Assembly (NCBI GenBank): GCA_963803845.1
Contig: CAWDNZ010000004.1
Location: forward strand, 1,240,001-1,304,000
Origin: JABDIY01 sp963803845
GTDB taxonomy: Bacteria; Actinomycetota; Acidimicrobiia; Acidimicrobiales; SZUA-35
Direction of reading: 5' to 3'
Length of the DNA stretch: 64,000 bases
Below are positions 1 through 8,009 of this stretch, one piece after another. The position numbers and the translations under genes are program-made. Each line of letters starts with the position of its first letter. The stretch's first letter is position 1. The notes under the pieces are model-generated. The model was not told the origin of the DNA, did no database searches, and worked only from the letters and a program-made list of their open reading frames with translations.

Positions 1-127
1 AGCCGAGCTTGTTTCCCAACTGCGGGCCTCGGTTACCGGAGAGGATGCGTTGGAGACGATGTCCAAGCTCCTGGTGAAGATCGGCGAGACGGGGTCGAAC
101 GCAGAAATGCTCGGAGCGATCAAGTAA
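1..127 (+). CDS. rho: Transcription termination factor Rho, C-terminal end (partial)
   Basis: Only the last 41 codons are in the window, ending with TAA at 125-127. The readable tail contains ALETMSKLLVKIGETGSNAEML, which resembles the C-terminus of actinobacterial Rho, where an 'AIELLL.KLKETKNNAEFL' segment closes the protein. Rho is the hexameric RNA helicase that ends transcription at Rho-dependent sites. The next gene is the ribosomal protein L31 gene, and rho-rpmE is the usual actinobacterial order, which supports the call. The 5' part lies outside the window. Confidence 0.75.
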   Translation, partial: AELVSQLRASVTGEDALETMSKLLVKIGETGSNAEMLGAIK

Positions 128-164
128 GGGAACCGGTTCCAATGGCGCTACGCTCATCGGTCTT

Positions 165-425
165 ATGAAGTCAGGAATCCACCCCGAATATCGTCCCGTA
201 GTCTTCCAGGACTCTTCGGCCGACAACTTCGCATTTCTCACCCGTTCCACGATCGCAACCGATCAGACGATCGAGTGGACCGATGGCGAGACCTACCCCC
301 TCTACAAGGTAGAAATCTCCGCGGCCAGCCACCCCTTCTTCACTGGCACCATGAAGATCGTTGATACCGCGGGTCGGGTCGAGCGCTTCGAGCGCCGCTT
401 CGGCAGCCGTAAGAACAAGAGCTGA
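165..425 (+). CDS. rpmE2: 50S ribosomal protein L31 type B
   Basis: The 86-residue product begins MKSGIHPEYRPVVFQD and contains GETYPLYKVEISAASHPFFTG followed by VDTAGRVERFERRFG, the normal L31 pattern. The four zinc-binding cysteines of the C+ form are absent, which makes this the type B (C-minus) form. In many bacteria the zinc-free form replaces the zinc form under zinc limitation. It is unusual to see it directly behind rho, where actinobacteria often keep the C+ form. The start is ATG and the gene begins 37 bases after the rho stop. Confidence 0.93.
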   Translation: MKSGIHPEYRPVVFQDSSADNFAFLTRSTIATDQTIEWTDGETYPLYKVEISAASHPFFTGTMKIVDTAGRVERFERRFGSRKNKS

Positions 426-427
426 CC

Positions 428-671
428 ACTCCACCCCCTCACCTCGCTGCACCCATCATTGCGGCAGTTATCCGTAACCGGTTCGGTACCCATCCCGAGG
501 CGGTTACGTGTACTTTTGCCGCTGCGGTGTCCGACGGGGAACGCCGTGCCATCCTGCTTCCGGAGCGGGCCGATGACGACGGATCGGACCTTCGGGTCTT
601 CGGTTTGGGGAGTGTGCTGATCTGGGCTCGTCGCCATCCGCTGCCGGTGGTCGTGGTCGCTCCCGCGGTTC
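428..671 (+). other. Probable out-of-frame 5' part of the next gene
   Basis: Immediately after rpmE2 one frame stays open and reads like protein (APIIAAVIRNRFGTHPEAVT, then RRAILLPERADDD and SVLIWARRHPLPVVVVAPAV). It makes no sense beyond about base 671, where the following gene's frame takes over with TAGALARQAQAFEG. Skipping one base near 671 joins the two into one continuous protein. The only conventional in-frame start inside the segment is GTG at 527, so the true start is uncertain. Confidence 0.45.
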
Positions 672-683
672 ACGGCGGGTGCG

Positions 684-1391
684 TTGGCAAGACAGGCCCA
701 GGCATTCGAAGGGATCTCGGTCTGGGCCTTGAAGGAGACTTCCATCGAACCGATTCACGCGGAACCGTTGGCGTCTGTTCCGGACATCGGGCCTTTGGCG
801 GAGGTTCATCGGGCCCTCTTTGAATCGGCGGGCGCCGACGTGGTCGACGATTTCGGCCGGCTCGTCGCCGAGGTCCGAGGGCTAGAAATCGCCCGCTCCG
901 ATGCGATCACGGGGCAACTGGAGATAGGTGTGGGAACCGCCGACCGTGAACTCCATGGGTATGTGCACTCCGGTACCGACCCCTCGGAGTTTCTCGCCAA
1001 GGCAGCAGAGTTCGCTCGGTCCATAAGGAGCTTTGGTGCGCCCGGCCATCCGCTCAATCGGCAGGGCCGGCAGCGCTGGCTTCGGTCGTCAGCCTTTCAT
1101 GACCCGTCGCTACTGGGCGTGGTGAACCTCGAAATGCTTCCGCCGCTGGCCAGCCGCATCCTGCAATTGGGCCCGGAACCGGCGGCGGCCATCGACCGCT
1201 CTACCAACACCTTGTATGTGTTTGTGGCTGGCGTTGACCCCGAAGCGGTTCCCGTGGCAACCGACTATCAGCGGCGCCACAACCCCGCCGCAACCGTGAT
1301 CGTGACAACCGAACAGGACCGCTTCCCGGCCACCGAAGAGATCGCAACATCGGTCGGGATCCGAATGCAAACACTACCCTCCCCCTGGTAG
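684..1391 (+). CDS. Conserved protein of unknown function, probably 5'-truncated by a frameshift
   Basis: The 235-residue frame starts at a TTG that is probably not the real start, because the coding signal continues upstream in another frame (see 428-671). It is soluble, with no signal peptide or membrane helix and no motif I recognise. Segments such as LFESAGADVVDDFGRLVAEVRGLEIARS and HPLNRQGRQRWLRSSAF look like ordinary folded protein. It is in the same direction as rho-rpmE2 and converges on prmC. No function can be assigned. Confidence 0.55.
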   Translation: MARQAQAFEGISVWALKETSIEPIHAEPLASVPDIGPLAEVHRALFESAGADVVDDFGRLVAEVRGLEIARSDAITGQLEIGVGTADRELHGYVHSGTDPSEFLAKAAEFARSIRSFGAPGHPLNRQGRQRWLRSSAFHDPSLLGVVNLEMLPPLASRILQLGPEPAAAIDRSTNTLYVFVAGVDPEAVPVATDYQRRHNPAATVIVTTEQDRFPATEEIATSVGIRMQTLPSPW

Positions 1392-1415
1392 CTGGGTCTG
1401 AACGGTTCCTCGGCT

Positions 1416-1523
1416 AACCGCAGTCATTTGCTGCCGCTGGGTGGGCGTCAGTGACTGCAGATGGCGCGACCCGGGGAACCGCAGTCATTGGCTGCCGCTG
1501 GGCGGGCGTCAGTGACTGCAGAT
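1416..1523. repeat. Two direct copies of a 47-bp hairpin-forming repeat
   Basis: Copies lie at 1416-1462 and 1477-1523 and differ at only two or three positions. Each begins AACCGCAGTCATT and ends GCGTCAGTGACTGCAGAT, so GCAGTCA near one end pairs with TGACTGC near the other and each copy can fold into a hairpin. They sit between two converging genes (the unknown gene on plus and prmC on minus), a position where terminator-like structures are common. Confidence 0.8.
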
Positions 1524-1554
1524 CGAGCGCCTTCGGCTAAGCGGATGGGTTCCT

Positions 1555-2454
1555 TCACCGGACCGCCACGACGGCGCGGGGATTACCGGACAAATCAACG
1601 TGGATCTCGGCGGAGGCGAAGCCGTGGTCCAGGCACATTTCGGCAACGATGGAAGTCTGCGACGGGGCCATTTCCAGAACGAGAGCCCCGGACTCCGCCA
1701 GCCACTTCGGTGCTTCCTGAACAAGGGTAGTGAGATCGTTCAGTCCGTCTTCACCGGCAAAGAGCGCCGTGGCCGGTTCCCAATTGGCGACCACCGGCGG
1801 AAGCGGATCAGTGTTGGCAACATAGGGTGGGTTGGACACGATGACGTGGAGTGAGCTGCGCAGATCATCGGGAAGAGCGCTGAACCACGAGCCGTGACGA
1901 ATGCTGACACGAACGGCGTGACGACCGATCCCGGCCGTGTTCGCTCGGGCGACGGCCAGCGCATTCTCGTGAGAATCGGTCAGGTACACCGTTGCCACTG
2001 GCACTTCCACGGCGATGCTCAGTCCGATCGCCCCCGTGCCGGTGCCGAGGTCGACGACAATCGGCGAAATGCCGGTCCCGGCCACTCGGCGGGCATGGGC
2101 GATTGCCAGACCCGTCACTTCCTCGGTTTCGGGTCGGGGGATCAACACCCGCTCGTCGACCATGAGATCCAGCGTTCGAAACGCCCACCGGCCCAGCACG
2201 TACTGCAATGGTTCGCCGGTGAGGCGTCGGCTAACCATGGAATCGAGATGTGCCACGGCGCGTTCGGTGGCCAGGTCGCTCAAATGAACGCCGAGTTCTG
2301 CGCCGTCCCAGCCCGAAGCCTCCTCCACGATTCTGCGGGCCGAGATCGTGGGCTCGTCCACACCACCGTCGGTAAGACGCTGGGTGGTCTCAGCCAGGAG
2401 TTCCTGCCAGGTGATGGTTCGGTCGGCCGTTTCGCCGTCCAGTTCTTCGCTCAC
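1555..2454 (-). CDS. prmC: Peptide chain release factor N5-glutamine methyltransferase PrmC (HemK)
   Basis: PrmC methylates the glutamine of the GGQ motif of release factors, using S-adenosylmethionine. The 299-residue protein has the N-terminal helical domain, the IPRPETE segment (about residues 105-111), the SAM-binding motif VVDLGTGTGAIG (about 133-144) and the catalytic NPPY motif (208-211). Length is normal for the family. It lies 8 bases downstream of prfA, whose product is its substrate, so the two are certainly co-transcribed. Confidence 0.96.
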   Translation of the reverse strand: MSEELDGETADRTITWQELLAETTQRLTDGGVDEPTISARRIVEEASGWDGAELGVHLSDLATERAVAHLDSMVSRRLTGEPLQYVLGRWAFRTLDLMVDERVLIPRPETEEVTGLAIAHARRVAGTGISPIVVDLGTGTGAIGLSIAVEVPVATVYLTDSHENALAVARANTAGIGRHAVRVSIRHGSWFSALPDDLRSSLHVIVSNPPYVANTDPLPPVVANWEPATALFAGEDGLNDLTTLVQEAPKWLAESGALVLEMAPSQTSIVAEMCLDHGFASAEIHVDLSGNPRAVVAVR

Positions 2455-2462
2455 GAAGCGCT

Positions 2463-3530
2463 TTACTCCTCGACTTGAGCCAGTTGACGAGCTCGTTCGT
2501 CCATGATGAGCGCATCGCTCACGTCGCTGAGATCACCGGCCAGGACCTTGTCGAGCTGATGAATGGTCAACCCGATCCGGTGGTCGCTGACCCGGTTCTC
2601 CTTGAAGTTGTAGGTCCGGATCTTTTCGCTGCGTCCGCCTGACCCGATCTGGTCTTTTCGCTGAGCGGAGGCATCGGCGGCCGCCTTGTCCTGCTCCAGC
2701 TTGAGGAGCCGGGAGCGGAGCACTGCCATGGCTCGGATTCGGTTCTGCAGCTGGCTTTTTTCGTCTTGCATGGACACCACCTCATTTGTGGGGAGGTGGG
2801 TGATGCGAATTGCTGATTCGGTTTTGTTGACGTGCTGGCCGCCGGCGCCGCTGGCCCGGAACGTGTCGACCTTGATGTCGCCGGGATCGATCTCCAGGTC
2901 GATCTCGTCAGCCTCGGGGAGTACCGACACCGTGGCGGAACTGGTGTGGACCCGCCCTTGCGACTCGGTGACCGGAACCCGCTGGACTCGGTGGGGGCCG
3001 GCCTCGAACTTCATGCGGGGCCAGACCTCGTCGCCGGAGAGCCGAAAAGTGATTTCGCTGAAGCCCCCTTTGTCTGTGGGGTTGGAGTTCATGATCTCCA
3101 TCTTCCACTTCTTGGTAGCGGCGTAGGCCTGGTACATCTCGAACAGATCGCGGGCGAAGAGGTTGGCCTCCTCACCGCCCTCGGCGCCTCTGATCTCCAT
3201 GATCACGTTCCGGCCGGCATTGGGATCGGGCGGTAGAAGGAGTAGCCGGAACTCGGTTTCGAGGCGTTCGATGTCGGCCGTTGCTTCATTGACCTCGGTC
3301 CGCATCTCTTCTCGGTCATCGCCCTCGAGCTCGGTGAGCATCTCGGTGGCGGTCTCCAGGTCCTCGAGTCGGTTCCGAAGCGCCACTCCCACCTCTACCA
3401 CTTTGCCGAGTTCGGAATAGCGCCGTGACATCTCCACGAAACGCTTCTGGTCGCTGACGATGGTCGGGTCGGCGAGGCGCGACTCGACCTCGGAGTGTTC
3501 CGACAACAACGAGTCCAAACGTTCGAGCAC
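2463..3530 (-). CDS. prfA: Peptide chain release factor 1
   Basis: RF1 reads UAA and UAG and triggers peptide release. The 355-residue protein carries the GGQ motif in SGAGGQHVNKTESAIR (GGQ at 230-232) and the RF1-type PxT anticodon tripeptide as PVT (about 186-188), followed by GRVHTSSATVSVLPE. The start is GTG; an upstream in-frame stop (TAG just before it) leaves no room for extension. It is first of the prfA-prmC pair on the minus strand. Confidence 0.96.
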   Translation of the reverse strand: MLERLDSLLSEHSEVESRLADPTIVSDQKRFVEMSRRYSELGKVVEVGVALRNRLEDLETATEMLTELEGDDREEMRTEVNEATADIERLETEFRLLLLPPDPNAGRNVIMEIRGAEGGEEANLFARDLFEMYQAYAATKKWKMEIMNSNPTDKGGFSEITFRLSGDEVWPRMKFEAGPHRVQRVPVTESQGRVHTSSATVSVLPEADEIDLEIDPGDIKVDTFRASGAGGQHVNKTESAIRITHLPTNEVVSMQDEKSQLQNRIRAMAVLRSRLLKLEQDKAAADASAQRKDQIGSGGRSEKIRTYNFKENRVSDHRIGLTIHQLDKVLAGDLSDVSDALIMDERARQLAQVEE

Positions 3531-3581
3531 CTAGTAAGAATAGGCCGCCGCATGGGAGACAAGTGCCGGGCGGGGAACCGC

Positions 3582-4013
3582 CTAACCGAGTTTGGCGACG
3601 CGGGCAGTGTGGCGGCCGCCCTGGAACTCCGCAGCCAGGAATGCCTCAACACTGTCCAGCACTACCTGCGGGCCCAAGAACCGCTCACCCACACACATCA
3701 CGTTGGCATCGTTGTGCTCCCGTGAGAGCCGGGCGCTGGTCATGTCGTGGACAGTTGCGGCCCGGATGCCGGCCACTTTGTTGGCCGCGATACAGATGCC
3801 GATGCCGCTGCCACACACCGCCATACCGAACGTGGCTTTTCCTGCGATCACCGCTTCGCCAACGGCCTTGCCGTAGTCGGGGTAGTCCACCCGATCGGTG
3901 GAATACGTGCCAACGTCGAGCACGTCATAGCCGGTCGCCTTCAAGTGCTTGGCGATCATCTCCTTGTACGCGAACCCCGCATGATCAGAAGCAACCGCAA
4001 TCGTCAAGGCCAT
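3582..4013 (-). CDS. rpiB: Ribose-5-phosphate isomerase B
   Basis: RpiB interconverts ribose 5-phosphate and ribulose 5-phosphate in the pentose phosphate pathway. The 143-residue protein starts MALTIAVASDHAGFAYKE, has the catalytic cysteine in AVCGSGIGICIAANK and the downstream HD in TVHDMTSARLSREHNDANV, all family hallmarks. It lies between glyA and prfA on the minus strand; the rpiB-glyA neighbourhood is also known near prfA-prmC in Bacillus-type gene orders. Confidence 0.95.
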   Translation of the reverse strand: MALTIAVASDHAGFAYKEMIAKHLKATGYDVLDVGTYSTDRVDYPDYGKAVGEAVIAGKATFGMAVCGSGIGICIAANKVAGIRAATVHDMTSARLSREHNDANVMCVGERFLGPQVVLDSVEAFLAAEFQGGRHTARVAKLG

Positions 4014-4130
4014 GAGCCGAATGTATCCAAGTTGCTCTCAGTAGGCGCTGAGATTCCGAAGCTGAAGGGAGGTCCGGGGCGACAGCGATGCCCGGTGAGC
4101 AGCCCGGGCTGAACCCGGCCAATGCACCTT

Positions 4131-4260
4131 CTGAAGCGCCGGGCAGGCGAGGCCTGCGTGGCCGGCGGAACGCCATCCGGAAGGACAACAATCGCCGCCC
4201 GGAGGGACAGCAATTTGAAGCCAGCTCCGATGGCGCTGCAGGCTCCTGGGTCCGACCCCC
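4131..4260 (+). repeat. Family A intergenic repeat (diverged copy)
   Basis: This gap between rpiB and the end of glyA holds a diverged copy of the element found in the 34-37 kb island. Shared blocks in order are AGCGCCGGGCAGGCG, GGCCTGCGTGGC, GAACGCC, GGACAACAA, CGGAGGGACAGCAA and GCAGGCTCCTGGGT. The GGAGGGACA(A/G)CAA block occurs twice here. The element is not coding. Bases 4014-4130 hold no recognisable gene. Confidence 0.75.
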
Positions 4261-4274
4261 GGGGGACAGCCCAG

Positions 4275-5514
4275 TTAATAGGGCGTGAAGCCAGAGCAGA
4301 GGGTGCGGACCTCTTCGCGCAGGGCAGCCACGGCGGAGGCGTCGGTCCTGTTTCGAAGGGTGCGGGCGATGAGCGATCCGATCTGTGCCATCTCGGCTTC
4401 TTTCATCCCTTGGGTGGTGACCGCCGGGGTGCCGATTCGGATGCCCGAGGTCACGAATGGGGAACGGGGATCGTCGGGGATCGTGTTGCGGTTCAGTGTG
4501 ATCCCGGCCTCGTCGAGAATGATCTGAGCTTCCTTGCCGGTGAGATCCTCGTCGAAGGCTACGCAGGTCTACCAGCAACAGGTGAGTATCGGTGCCGCCG
4601 CTCACCAGCCGGAAACCTTCTTCGCCCAGGGTGGTGGCGAGCGCTTGGGCGTTGGCGACCACCTGAGCTGAGTAGGTCTTGAACTCATCGGTCTGAGCTT
4701 CGGCGAAGGCAACGGCTTTGGCCGCGATGCTGTGTTCCTGAGGGCCACCTTGCTGCCCTGGGAACACCGCAGAGTCGATCGCTTTGGCATATTCCGAGCG
4801 GCTGAGAATGCAGCCACCGCGGGGACCGCGCAGCGTCTTATGAGTAGTGAAGGTCACGATGTCGCAGTGGGGGACCGGATTGGGAAAGACCCCGCCGGCG
4901 ATCAAACCGGCTACGTGAGCGGCGTCGAACATCAAGAGCGCACCGACGCTGTCGGCGATCTCCCGGAACGGCCCGGCCTCGATGCTCCGGGGGTAGGCCG
5001 TGGCGCCAGTGACGATCATCTTTGGCTTGTGCTTCTCGGCGAGATCAGCCACCTCGTTCATGTCGATCCGCTCATCGGATTTAGTGAGGCGGTAGGCAAC
5101 GAAGTCGTACAGCATGCCTGAGGCGTTGACCGGTGAGCCGTGGGTCAGGTGTCCTCCGTGGTCGAGGCTCAGTCCCAACACCGTGTCGCCCGGCTTCAGC
5201 ACTGCCTGATAGACCGCCATGTTTGCATTTGCGCCGGCGTGGGGTTGCACATTGGCATGGTCGGCGCCGAAGAGTTCCTTGATGCGGTCGATCGCCAGCT
5301 GCTCGGCGCAGTCGACTATGGCATTTCCGCCGTAGTAGCGACGTCCTGGGTAGCCCTCGGAGTATTTGTTTGTAAAGACCGAACCGGTGGCGGCCATCAC
5401 GGCCGGAGAAGCAAAGTTTTCCGACGCTATGAGCTGCAACCCGGTGTTCTGACGCTCGATCTCGGCGGCTTCGATCTTGTTGTAGACGGTGTCATTCACT
5501 ATTGGCCAAGGCAT
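4275..5514 (-). CDS. glyA: Serine hydroxymethyltransferase, frameshifted near 4560
   Basis: GlyA converts serine and tetrahydrofolate to glycine and methylene-tetrahydrofolate and depends on PLP. From ATG at 5514 the product shows LIASENFASPAVM, SEGYPGRRYYGG, MFDAAHVAGLIAGG and the PLP lysine in FTTHKTLRGPRGG (Lys226). After LLLVDLR (about residue 318) the open frame turns into nonsense. Skipping the base at 4560 restores AFDEDLTGK and a normal C-terminus ending ALREEVRTLCSGFTPY with TAA at 4275, giving about 412 residues, close to the family length. The enzyme is usually essential, so a sequencing error is more likely than a dead gene. Without correction the frame runs on through the repeat into rpiB. 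Confidence 0.93.
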
Positions 5515-5556
5515 CGCATCAGGCTACATCTCCGGATGGTTTGGACGGGTTGCGCT

Positions 5557-5619
5557 GTGACTATTCTGCTTGCCCAGTGACTATTCCGCTTGCGCAGGTG
5601 GGACTGCTCTGCTTGCGCA
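5557..5619. repeat. Three short degenerate tandem repeats
   Basis: Units at 5557-5576 (GTGACTATTCTGCTTGCCCA), 5577-5596 (one unit with two changes) and 5597-5619 (a longer, more diverged unit ending CTGCTTGCGCA) lie between the divergent starts of glyA and the nitronate monooxygenase gene. They could be regulator sites or simple expansion; the sequence does not decide. Confidence 0.6.
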
Positions 5620-5684
5620 GTGGGAACACTGGCGGTACCAGATCAAGGTTTGCAGTACCGCCAAGCATCGGGGACACTTCACCT

Positions 5685-6818
5685 ATGAAGAATGACATCA
5701 CCGAATTGTTCGGTATCGATATCCCGCTCTTCGCTTTCAGCCACTGCCGCGACGTTGTAGCGGCAGTCACCAAAGCGGGTGGAATGGGAGTGCTTGGTGC
5801 TGTTGCCCACACCGACGAACAGTTGGAGATCGACCTCGATTGGATCGAGGCCGAGGTCGGTGATCGGCCTTATGGAGTTGACTTGATCATCCCCGCCAAG
5901 TACCTCGGTGATGATGAAGGTGGCTACACCGCTGAACAGATTCAGCAGCTGATTCCGGCCGAACACCGAGCGTTCGTAGACGACATTCTGGCGCGCTACG
6001 GGGTGCCGGAGGTGCCCGATGTTGACGGTCGTCTCATGGCTCAGACGGGAGACGTCGCCTTCTCGTTCAACCGGGCCACAACACAACTGGAGATCGCCCT
6101 CGCTCACAAGGCCAGGTTCTTGGTCAACGCACTGGGCCCACCGCCCCAGCACATGGTGCAGCGAGTGAAGGAAGAAGGCCGCATTGTCGGCGCCCTCGCG
6201 GGCAAGGCCCAACACGCAGAACGTCATGTGAATGCGGGCGTAGATGTGATCATCGCTCAGGGGTCCGAAGCCGGCGGCCATACCGGCGAGGTCGGCACCA
6301 TGGTGCTCATCCCCGAGGTGGTCGATGCGGTCGCACCGGTGCCGGTGCTGGCCGCCGGTGGTATCGGTCGCGGTCGGCAAATGGCTGCGGCCATGGCCCT
6401 TGGCGCTCAAGGTGTCTGGTGCGGGTCGGTGTGGTTGACCACCGAGGAAGCCGAAACCCATCCGGCGGTGAAGCAGAAGTTCCTGGCTGCCACCAGCTCA
6501 GACACGATCCGCTCACGATCCCGTACCGGCAAACATGCCAGGATGTTGAAGTCCGCATGGACCGACGAGTGGGACAATCCGGCCAACCCGGCACCGCTGG
6601 GAATGCCCATGCAACCCATGCTGGTAGACGACGCCATCCGCCGGATCGACCGTGCCGCCCACACCGCCGGGACCGGGGCCGAACAGTTGGCCAACTATTT
6701 CGTTGGCCAGATCGTTGGCGATATGAATCGGTCCAAGCCGGCTCGACAGGTGGTGGTGGACATGGTGGATGAGTTCATCGACGCCACCCGAGCGGTCGCC
6801 GCGCAGATCGAGGAGTAG
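5685..6818 (+). CDS. Nitronate monooxygenase (2-nitropropane dioxygenase family)
   Basis: This FMN-dependent TIM-barrel family oxidises nitronates to aldehydes and nitrite. The protein (377 residues from ATG 5685) begins MKNDITELFGIDIPLFAF, carries the FMN-binding AQGSEAGGHTGEVGTM segment and the PVLAAGGIGRGRQMAAAMALGAQGV phosphate-binding stretch. The upstream extension of the frame to 5502 crosses the tandem repeats and has no family similarity, so ATG 5685 was chosen. It is divergent from glyA and probably transcribed alone. The exact in vivo substrate is unknown. Confidence 0.88.
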   Translation: MKNDITELFGIDIPLFAFSHCRDVVAAVTKAGGMGVLGAVAHTDEQLEIDLDWIEAEVGDRPYGVDLIIPAKYLGDDEGGYTAEQIQQLIPAEHRAFVDDILARYGVPEVPDVDGRLMAQTGDVAFSFNRATTQLEIALAHKARFLVNALGPPPQHMVQRVKEEGRIVGALAGKAQHAERHVNAGVDVIIAQGSEAGGHTGEVGTMVLIPEVVDAVAPVPVLAAGGIGRGRQMAAAMALGAQGVWCGSVWLTTEEAETHPAVKQKFLAATSSDTIRSRSRTGKHARMLKSAWTDEWDNPANPAPLGMPMQPMLVDDAIRRIDRAAHTAGTGAEQLANYFVGQIVGDMNRSKPARQVVVDMVDEFIDATRAVAAQIEE

Positions 6819-6877
6819 CGCTTGACCACACGCGGGTAGAACAGCCGTGACCCCATGGCGGAGTATCGTTCGGGGCG

Positions 6878-7999
6878 ATGGAACTCGACCTCATGAAGTT
6901 TCTGCTGGTCGGGCTTGTTGCGGCCCTGGGGTCCGGACTCACCGTTCCGTTCTTCCGGAAGTTCGCATCGAAACAAGGGGCGGAAGTCCTGCCAACTGAG
7001 CGAGGTGTCCATCTGGCGCCCACCCCCACCTTGGGCGGCGGAGCGATGTTCGTTGGATTCGTTCTGGCGATGTTGGTGGCTTCGGTGTCCGGTTGGTTCC
7101 CGGAAGCCTTTTCGGGCACGAGCGAACCGTTTGCGGTGGTGGCGTGCGGGATCATCGCCTACGGCGTCGGGTTGCTCGATGACCTGCGTGACATCTCCGC
7201 ACCGGCCAAAACAATGGGTCTCGTACTTGCCGGGAGCGCTCTCTATTTCGGCGGGGTCAGCATCATCTACTTCCGGATCCCGTTCGTTGATCCGATCATC
7301 GTGGATCCTGGTCTCGCCTATCTGCTCACGGTGCTGTGGGTGATGGGTATGGCCAATGCTGTCAACTTCATCGACGGGTTGGACGGACTGGCGGCAGGCA
7401 TCGTGGGAATCGGCGCTCTGGCCTTCTTCTTCTATTCAGTGAAGATTCTGGAGGTTGGCCTCTTGATCTCCACGCTGGGTCCTCTCTTGCTCATCACGGT
7501 CTTCGGCATCTGCGTCGGTTTTCTGCCCTACAACGTTCACCCGGCCCAGATCTTCATGGGCGACGGTGGCGCGCTACTTCTTGGCACGCTGATGGCGGCC
7601 AGCACGATGGCCGTTGGCGGACGAACCCCCGATCCCTTCAGTGGCCAGACCTTCTTCTTCTACGCCCCTCTGGTGATCCCGTTGGTGATTCTTGGCGTGC
7701 CGATTCTCGACACTCTTTTCGCAATCGTTCGGCGGGCCACCCGGCGCCAGGGGCTCGCAACCGCCGACAAGGATCACCTCCACCACCGCCTAATGCGGCT
7801 GGGCCACGGTCACGGACGAAGCGTCTTCATCCTGTGGGCTTGGACGGCGCTGCTGTCGGGGTTCGTCTTGTGGCCGGTCTATAACGAGGGGTCGGGTGAT
7901 GCCATCGTCCCGGCCGGGGTCGCCGCTCTCGGCTTGATGTTGTACACCCTTTTCGCCCCCGGGATTTGGCGGCCCGACCGAAACGACGGTCAGAGCTGA
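6878..7999 (+). CDS. WecA/Rfe-type undecaprenyl-phosphate N-acetylglucosaminyl (or related) 1-phosphate transferase
   Basis: This is a polytopic membrane enzyme (373 residues, about 11 hydrophobic helices) of the MraY/WecA/TagO family, which moves a UDP-linked amino-sugar phosphate to the lipid carrier for cell-surface glycan synthesis. It shows LDDLRDISAPAK, NAVNFIDGLDGLAAG, IFMGDGGALLLG and a C-terminal DKDHLHHRL histidine motif typical of WecA rather than MraY. In mycobacteria the rfe/wecA gene also lies just upstream of the atp operon. Start ATG 6878. Confidence 0.9.
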   Translation: MELDLMKFLLVGLVAALGSGLTVPFFRKFASKQGAEVLPTERGVHLAPTPTLGGGAMFVGFVLAMLVASVSGWFPEAFSGTSEPFAVVACGIIAYGVGLLDDLRDISAPAKTMGLVLAGSALYFGGVSIIYFRIPFVDPIIVDPGLAYLLTVLWVMGMANAVNFIDGLDGLAAGIVGIGALAFFFYSVKILEVGLLISTLGPLLLITVFGICVGFLPYNVHPAQIFMGDGGALLLGTLMAASTMAVGGRTPDPFSGQTFFFYAPLVIPLVILGVPILDTLFAIVRRATRRQGLATADKDHLHHRLMRLGHGHGRSVFILWAWTALLSGFVLWPVYNEGSGDAIVPAGVAALGLMLYTLFAPGIWRPDRNDGQS

Positions 8000-8009
8000 A
8001 CTTTCGTGG

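Noticed and set aside
1416..1523. CRISPR array
   Set aside because: Only two repeats of 47 bp with a 14-base gap and no cas genes; other repeats in the window also lack regular unique spacers.
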